In this document: positions 57,909-64,000 of the stretch, piece by piece
Layout: each line of letters begins with the position of its first letter
Position numbering within the stretch: the stretch's first letter is position 1
Source of the DNA: Paraspadella gotoi
Taxonomy: Eukaryota; Chaetognatha
Length of the DNA stretch: 64,000 nucleotides
Reading direction: 5' to 3'
NCBI GenBank assembly: GCA_051294375.1
Contig: CM119265.1
Coordinates: 27,734,511-27,798,510 of the forward strand
Translations under genes and position numbers: made by a program
The notes under the pieces: model-generated
Database searches by the model: none
Told to the model about the DNA's origin: nothing
The model's input: only the letters and a program-made list of their open reading frames with translations

Positions 57909-58589
57909 ATGGAGTTGGGATTCGTGAGCCTCACGATTTCAACGTTCCTCAACCTTTTAGACGTTGCAACAGACATTAAAACTACAAGATTCCTTCTCAA
58001 TTTGGAGAGCTGCAAGTATCTAGGTAATAACAAACGTTTGTAGGGAGTAATGAATAGAAAATTATTTAAACTGTTAAGTTTTATTTTGGTGAATATTCTC
58101 ATTTTTAGGATTGTAATTATCATCTTATATATTATTACCACTATCCCTGAAGCAGGTGGTATAAACAGTGACATTTAAAGTTTGTTTAATTTCAGGTTTT
58201 GCTTTGATCATTGTCTTTTTTATTCATTCGGTTGTTTCGAGTTTTGCTGGACTTCGATTTCTTTATTCCTTTCGAGTTAACTATCCCAGACTAGTGAACA
58301 ACCACTGGCGATTGGCTGGAGTTGTGTTTCTTCATTTATTGGGACTGGGCAGCATTCCTTTTTCAGTGGATCTTTACATGGATCAGGTAAAAAGCTTAAT
58401 GGAGTGGTGAGCCTGATTATCATCAGTAAGAAAAGTAATAAAACTCCTCGCCCATTTTTAGTCGGATCTGCTTATCAGCGGATAAAATAAAAAATAAAAA
58501 AAATTATAAAAACTCACTCAATCTATCCTTGCCTTCAACTGTCCTCACCTCTGACCACTATTTTGTCTCACCACTTTGTTGGAAAACTG

Positions 58590-58648
<59 letters not shown>

Positions 58649-59864
58649 CTCTCACACACACACACATTTACTATTGCACAAATTTTTACTATTCTGTCAA
58701 AATCTAAAAAACGTGAGTCGAAACATGTCTGTTTTCTACCAATAAAATCGTTGTTGTACAAATTCAAACTTTGTTTTCGCTAAGTAATAATATCCTTATA
58801 AAATCATAAAATTTCTAAATCAGATTTTTTAAATTTTACAGTTTCGGATTGGCCGGAAAAAACTGAAACTTTGTGTAAAACATGTTACATGATATTTTTA
58901 TGTTAAAGCTGCGAAAAATGATAAAACGTTTCATCATATATAATATATATATATATACTGAAGAAGAAGACGATATATCGCCAACGTAATGTTTTATTGA
59001 GGAAAAATCCCTGGCCGGAATAGTATTAGAAAAGAAGGAAGTTAGTAGAGCTCGAGACTTGCGGAGACTGGACTGAAAAGGACGGATCCTCGGGAGAGGT
59101 GGATGGGAAGAGGAGGATGAGGATCGGAGATATATATATATTATATATATTTCATCATATTATATTAGGGTGAAGTGAAAGTTTTGAATCAAAATTTAGC
59201 AGTTATATCTTGAAAACTATCATATTAGTGAATACTAATCTATAATTATTTTTCTTTTTTACATAAAAAAAAAAACTCATTCATAGAGATTTATCAAAAT
59301 TAGTAATTTTACTGTGATAAACGTGTATGACGATTGCTACTTATTCTCTCGCTTGCGGAGACGGTATCCAAACGTTTCCCGTTTAAAGAAACCTTTAAAA
59401 TACAAAGATTTTAAAGTCACGTGACCGATATTGACCAATCACAGATCGCGATTGGCTATTTTTTTATAAATTGAAAAAAATGCGTGTGATCCCGAATATT
59501 TAATAATCAATTGCTGTTGTGAAATGAAATAAAAGTACAAAGGGCAAAGAAAAAATCGGGAGGTAAAAGATTTAAAAAATTATACGTCAGAGATCCGCCT
59601 TAATGCTTACTCTTATATTAACTTACTTTTCCTAGACACTACATATTCATTAGTATTAGATATTATTTTACATGATATTAAAAATATACTGGTTCTTGGC
59701 TCTGGTTTGTTTAATAAAAATAATTTATTAATTAATAATAAAAAATCATTTTTATATTTCAGGCGTTTTACTTGAATCAAGATTCAAATATTTTGAGCGG
59801 AAAAGAGAATATCGTGAATAAACTCAACTTAATTCATGTTCTTTTTGAATCGTTTCCACAACTG
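57909..59864 (+). CDS. XK-related (XKR/CED-8-like) membrane protein, 5' part, three exons
   Basis: Three exons join in frame: 57909-58023, 58196-58386 and 59763-59864 (408 nt, 136 codons). The introns are 172 and 1376 nt, with gtaata/ttcag and gtaaaa/ttcag borders. Junction phases match (phase 1, then phase 0). The start ATG has A at -3 and G at +4. Exon 1 encodes a hydrophobic helix with LLDVATDI near residues 16-23. Exon 2 gives a second helix (FALIIVFFIHSVVSSF), then WRLAGVVFLHLLGLGS. Exon 3 ends in HVLFESFPQL. XK-family proteins share an acidic [LV]D.[GA]TD helix near the N terminus, a helix starting HLLQLG, and a FE[AS]..E[SA].PQ motif at the start of a later helix, in this order. Family members are 8-10-pass membrane proteins of about 350-500 residues; several are phospholipid scramblases activated by caspase. 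The rest of the gene was not found and may lie beyond the window. Intron 2 holds a (CT)n tract, a hairpin repeat, a TA-flanked block and a promoter-like cluster. The family call is from remembered motifs, not a search. Confidence 0.62.
58455..58486 (+). repeat. Hairpin repeat TTTTTAGTCGGATCTGC, copy 1
   Basis: TTTTTAGTCGGATCTGCTTA then TCAGCGGAT matches 63622-63650 at all but one base. A tail of ATAAAA-type repeats follows. It may be the 3' end of a transposable element; it sits in intron 2 of the XKR-like gene. Confidence 0.45.
58594..58664 (+). repeat. (CT)n then (CA)n
   Basis: A compound dinucleotide array inside intron 2 of the XKR-like gene. Confidence 0.95.
58928..59152 (+). repeat. 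TA-flanked block
   Basis: (TA)n at 58936-58959 and 59132-59152 bracket about 170 bases of higher GC (CTGAAGAAGAAGACG … GGATCCTCGGGAGAGG). This could be an insertion into a TA array. Confidence 0.45.
59412..59470 (+). promoter_or_regulatory. E-box, two CCAAT boxes and TATA-like sequence inside intron 2 of the XKR-like gene
   Basis: CACGTG at 59418-59423 is followed by CCAAT at 59435-59439, an inverted CCAAT (ATTGG) at 59451-59455 and TATAAA at 59465-59470, all in 53 bases of otherwise AT-rich intron. The two CCAAT boxes face each other around a short spacer. The order resembles a compact promoter and could drive a 5'-truncated transcript. It could also be part of a dispersed repeat, since AAGTCACGTGA recurs near 13830. 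Function is inferred only. Confidence 0.3.
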
Positions 59865-60055
59865 GTAAATTCACTCCAGAAACTTAAAATTTCAATAAGT
59901 TATTATTAGTAAAGATTGGAGCTATATGGTTCCGAGTACAATCAGTCTTTTTAGATAACGAAATCTGAACTTCAATAATTACCATCTTTCTTGATCTCAT
60001 TGGTTAGTATGAAGCTTTTGAAGAGACAGCAATTATTGTTATGTGTTAGTGATAG

Positions 60056-60231
60056 AACCGTTCAATATAAGCAGTCCCTGAGCTTCGGATCAGGCTGTAA
60101 CACCGTGTTACAGGCGGGTTAAGCGCCCCGTCCCTCTTAACTGCTAGGCGGCCACCGGGCTAGAACCCCGGACCTTTAGGTTGGGAGGCGAATGACTTGC
60201 CTCCGGCACCAATGACCGCTGATGAACGGTT
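60056..60231 (-). mobile_element. tRNA-like SINE or short TIR element, 176 bp
   Basis: A GC-rich block in very AT-rich surroundings. On the minus strand it has a B-box-like GGTTCTAGCCC (60157-60167) downstream of TGGTGCCGGAGGCAAG, which suits a tRNA-derived head. It is bounded by AACCGTTCA (60056-60064) and TGAACGGTT (60223-60231), a perfect 9-base inverted repeat. It contains a 19-base palindrome CTGTAACACCGTGTTACAG (60095-60113). It could be a SINE, a tRNA-related pseudogene or a MITE. Confidence 0.5.
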
Positions 60232-60509
60232 GGTGGATTTTAGTCCACCATACTTTCTTTATTTAAAAAAACGGTAGGCTATAGTTATCTTCATGACATA
60301 GTACTTTCCAGGTAAATTTCTAAGAGTTAAAAATACGGTAAGACATGATTTCTTCAATGATTGTCAATCAAATCTTAATTTTAGAAATAAGTATGATTGA
60401 ATTTTTATGGTAAAGATAACTTTTAAAGATCGAATTCCTCATAATAATCTTCACGTCTTTTACTTCCACAAAACTAATAAGGCAGGACGCCACATTATCT
60501 CATACAATT

Positions 60510-60855
60510 TTTTTCCCTCATACCCTTTCCCTGATTCTTTTTCTTCATCTGTTTTCTTCTCTTTATTTGTATTTTTCTTTCCCTCTTTCCTCCCCTACTT
60601 CTCATGCCATCAATTACCATTTTTTTGGCCCTACCCTTTTTTGCCACTCTTCCACTTTCCTCACCTTTTTTTCTCTTCTTTATTCTTTCCCTTTCTTTTC
60701 CCCTCTTATTTTTTCCAGTTTTCCTTCTTTTCCTTCCTACCTTTTATTTGTCTCACTATTTTTTTCGCCATTTGCCTTCTTTTTTTGCCATTTGTCCCCC
60801 TCTTTCGTTCTCTCCCAACCTCCTTTTCTTGTTCTCCCTTTCCTCTTCCCTCTCA
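60510..60855 (+). repeat. Pyrimidine-rich tract
   Basis: C/T-rich, non-periodic; explains the overlapping Phe/Leu/Ser ORFs here. Confidence 0.75.
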
Positions 60856-61030
60856 TTACTAAGGCGTAGTAAAATTTCTAAATTTAACTTTAATTAAAAG
60901 TGAGGAACGAACAAGATCATACTAATGAACATTTATGTAATAAAAAAAATTTTAATAAATTTTACAATTTACGCAGTTGACCATATTTATACTAGTACTA
61001 AACCAATAAATGTTAAAATTTCAAAACATT

Positions 61031-61291
61031 TTTTTCTAAGATTTTTTTGCAGATTTGGCTTCGTCATAAAAAGTTGATGAAAAGAAATATAACTTTTTGA
61101 AAAATTTCTTCATTAAGTGGGTCAAAAATTAGAAAAAGCTATATTTTAAGCTAAAAATTATTTTTTTATATATTAAATATAGTTTTTTAAATTTTTAACC
61201 CACTTAATGAAAGAATTTTTAAAAGTGATTTATATTTTCTATTAACAACTTTTGACGAGGAATTAAAATCTGTAATCAAAATTAAGAAAAG
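61031..61291. mobile_element. Foldback (inverted-repeat) element
   Basis: Arms at about 61031-61123 and 61197-61291 are imperfect complements of each other, for example CATTAAGTGGGT near 61111 against ACCCACTTAATG near 61198. They are separated by about 73 AT-rich bases. No ORF. Consistent with a MITE or foldback element; the ends are approximate. Confidence 0.55.
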
Positions 61292-61299
61292 CCTATTTT

Positions 61300-63620
61300 T
61301 AAATTTTTTGATTTTATAAGGATAGTACTATATATAAATATGTGGCCACCTGTGCCACAAATATAGCCTACTGCGAAAATTAAAAAACATAAAATTAATT
61401 TTTTTTACAAATTAATGTTCACTGATGGTATGTTGTTCATAATTGACTTTTAGAATTTTCGTAGGTAACTTTCACTACGCCTTACTCACTACATTTACAT
61501 TGAGCCAAATAAAAAAATATTTTCGCATGCATTATAAGAAAAAAAATTAACGGTAATGGAGGATTTTATTTCAATTTTGGTTGCCTCGCAGATTCAATAA
61601 ATCGACAAATTTTGCGGAAAGTTTTTCCACAAAATCTGTCGATTTTGAGAAAAAACAAGTACTGACCCTTTCCATTGTATTAAAATTATGCAGTTTTTTT
61701 GTTTTAATAACGTCAGTATGTGCCTAATCTTTTAAAACTAATAAATGAGTTAAAAAATATTCTCTTTATTAAAAATAAATGCAAGTCACAAAAAGTCACA
61801 AATTAAAAGTTGTCTTTAAAAATTATTTGTGGCTAAACAAAAAAAGTTTTTTGAATAATTTTGTAGGTGTTAAAAGCTTATTCAATAGGCTATATTTTCT
61901 GTTAATTTCAACCAATTTGATTTATTTTTGTTTAACAAATTATGATAAAGACTGAAACTGCAACTTTTTGACTTGTTAACTTTAAAATTAATTCATAGGC
62001 AAACTATAATTGATTTAAGCAAATAAATTTACCCAGGGGTAAAGAAGATAAGGAAGAACGGATTTCCAAAGTAAAAAATTATTCTCAACTTTCCTTGGCA
62101 TTCAAATCAGAAGTCGTAAGTAAAAATGAACAAAAATGGACATAATTTTTTTTCCTAAAAGTTGCCAAAATGGTACTGTTTTATCATTAGAAACGGCTGG
62201 AGATGTTTCTAACCAATCCTTCGTTCGGCCTAATTTGTGTTGTGGTACAAAGTTAATCAATATTGTAAGTAACAACTGAACAATAGTGGAAAGAGTCGTT
62301 TTTTTCCTAAATGCGACGTTTGTATTCGGAACCATATACAGTTACGCGGGCCAAAATTGAACACTTTTTATAACTTCTAGTTCTCTCAAAAAAATTCTTT
62401 TTTCCTTCTATTACTAAATATATTTTCAATGCAACTTTTTGAATTAGTTCATTGGGTTGTTGCACTGAAGCTTTTAAATATTTATTAATATATAACAAAT
62501 GACAATTTTTTTTTAAAAAAAATTGATTTTTTAAGAACGGATTCCTATAAAGCTTGAAAAGTTAAATGAAAGTTGGTACTACAATTTTTTAAAATTTGGA
62601 CAATAAATTGGTTAAAAAAAAAAACCCTTAAAAAATTATCATCATCATCATCATCATTGGCTGAATTTTATATTTTTTTACAAATTTTTATCAATAAAAC
62701 AAAACAAGTTTAAAAAGTTGTATTAATAACCTTATTCTTTTAAAGCTTTTAAAAAAATAAATTTTTTTAAAAAAAAATTTAAACTTTATATAGTAATAAA
62801 ATAATCTTTAAATGCTTCCGTGCGCTTATTAATAAGATAAATTTAAAAAAAATATTTTTATTTTCATATTCTCTAACAGTCACTTAACCATTATTTATTT
62901 GAGAGAACTTCTAGTTTTCAACCTTCAATCTGGATCGATACAAAAAAACTTTTAATATTGTTGTAACGTGACCTGTTGCCCTCAATAGATGTCAAGTAGA
63001 GAGCTTGATTATGCAAAATCTGTCTATTCTGTTTTCAAAGTTACCTGAAATAATTGTAGATTGAGAGAAAAGTTTAATAAATGATTACAATGAAGTTAAA
63101 ATTGCGTCTTAGTCCCTTGAGATCTAAAAAATGGAATGCACTAAAATCTGAGCCTCCTTCCCGTCTCTCTTCCTTTGTTTATTCTACTTAAATGTTTACA
63201 AAAAAAAATCTTAAAAGTATAGTGATCTCGCCAGTTTTTACTATCAAAGAAAATTACCATAATCTAATTTGCATATTGCAGTAAATCATAATTAAATGGA
63301 AATTCAAACAAAAAAAATTTGAATCGATATGAAACAAAGAAAATGGACACACATTTCAACTTCCTCACTGCCTCACTAATGAAACTCGATAACTAGATAG
63401 TTAAAAGTCGAAAAAATGGTGCAAGTTAAAAAAATTATGTAAGTTAAAAAAATTATGCAAGTATAAAAAATTATGCAAGCTGACGATTTTTTTTAGTGGT
63501 GGGCTGTAGTGTGCCACCTTGTAGTTAATAAAAAAATAATTACTATAGTAAATAAGTTAGGTTTTATATGAAATTTTTTTTCTAATAAAAAATCACCAAA
63601 CTGACGTTTTATCACAACAA
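61300..63620. other. Long AT-rich stretch, no gene called
   Basis: Noted: (ATC)n at 62637-62657, AAATTATGCAAG repeats at 63420-63480, and an exon-like frame at 62037-62115 (GKEDKEERISKV) that does not fit the XKR-like gene's phase. Confidence 0.5.
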
Positions 63621-63621
63621 A

Positions 63622-63655
63622 TTTTTAGTCGGATCTGCTTATCAGCAGATCCCGA
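63622..63655 (+). repeat. Hairpin repeat TTTTTAGTCGGATCTGC, copy 2
   Basis: This copy keeps a full 8-bp stem: GGATCTGC, loop TTATCA, GCAGATCC (63631-63652). A shorter related piece, TCGGATCTGCCTA, lies near 63952. Confidence 0.5.
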
Positions 63656-64000
63656 AATTAGCTGAAGTCTTCAATCTGGAGTGATTATCAAAAAGAACTT
63701 GACATAAACATTGTAATCGTTTTCCAAGTGTCTATTATACTTATAATATTTGTAAAGTTAGGAAAAACTATTTAATGTTTATGCTTGGAACCTAAAAAAA
63801 TGTCAAATTCCGAAATAGTATTAATTATGTGGCTCTCAACCGAAGGCGGAATCACTCAGTATTATTTTCTTCAAAGTTTAACAGTCATTTTTAATCACTG
63901 TGGATTGTGAAGGTCATCGAATATAAAAATAACAGCTTGAGCAATCAATGTCGGATCTGCCTACGATATACTCTAATTAATTAATTGATTTAAGATTAAT

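Noticed and set aside
61052-61099. Possible next XKR exon (IWLRHKKLMKRNITF) after a perfect-looking acceptor
   Set aside because: It lies in the left arm of the foldback element, stops after 15 codons and does not match the expected helix after the PQL motif.
62037-62115. Exon-like frame GKEDKEERISKV… with acceptor and gtaagt donor
   Set aside because: It needs a phase-2 junction, while the preceding XKR-like exon ends in phase 0; it could only fit through an unseen exon, so it was not added.

Overview
This is eukaryotic, almost certainly invertebrate metazoan, nuclear DNA in draft-assembly form. The grounds are GT-AG introns, an XK-related (XKR) type membrane-protein gene, tRNA-derived SINEs, a very high load of (GA/CT)n, (GAC/GTC)n and tetranucleotide microsatellites, and 24 runs of N. 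No prokaryotic gene organisation, CRISPR array, rRNA or intact tRNA is visible. I cannot name the species from the sequence.

Layout. 1-12 kb: AT-rich DNA, GA/CT and AATC microsatellites, minisatellites, and a 1-kb-arm inverted repeat (3637-5845) centred on a 25-N gap. 12-23 kb: candidate small exons (12.1, 13.2 and 15.6 kb) among gaps and microsatellites, and a 36-bp minisatellite at 22.4 kb. 23.4-41.75 kb: one 6.3-kb sequence present three times head to tail. The copies are separated by exactly 25 N and differ mainly by scattered single-base indels, so this is most simply a false duplication made by long-read gap filling. 41.8-43.2 kb: dispersed repeats and a possible two-exon coding stretch whose intron carries a TIR element with a minisatellite core. 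43.4-50.6 kb: mostly gaps inside (GA)n and (GAC)n tracts. 50.6-57.9 kb: trinucleotide tracts, an antisense tRNA-Lys retrocopy carrying CCA, a second TIR/minisatellite element, and GAC-rich minisatellites beside a coding-like minus-strand ORF. 57.9-59.9 kb: the best-supported gene, three exons of an XKR-like protein on the plus strand. 59.9-64 kb: AT-rich DNA with a tRNA-like SINE, a foldback element and a hairpin repeat.

Genes. Only the XKR-like gene is supported by family motifs plus matching splice phases. The other coding calls rest on open frames, splice-like borders and composition, and are offered as candidates. Most long open frames here are translations of microsatellites (SLSLS, RERER, DDDD, RRRR) and were not called. 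The genes do not form a recognisable pathway. The most informative biology is the repeat fraction: the tRNA-Lys cDNA fragment, the TIR elements with internal minisatellites, two SINE families and several short dispersed families. I found no convincing new multi-gene system.
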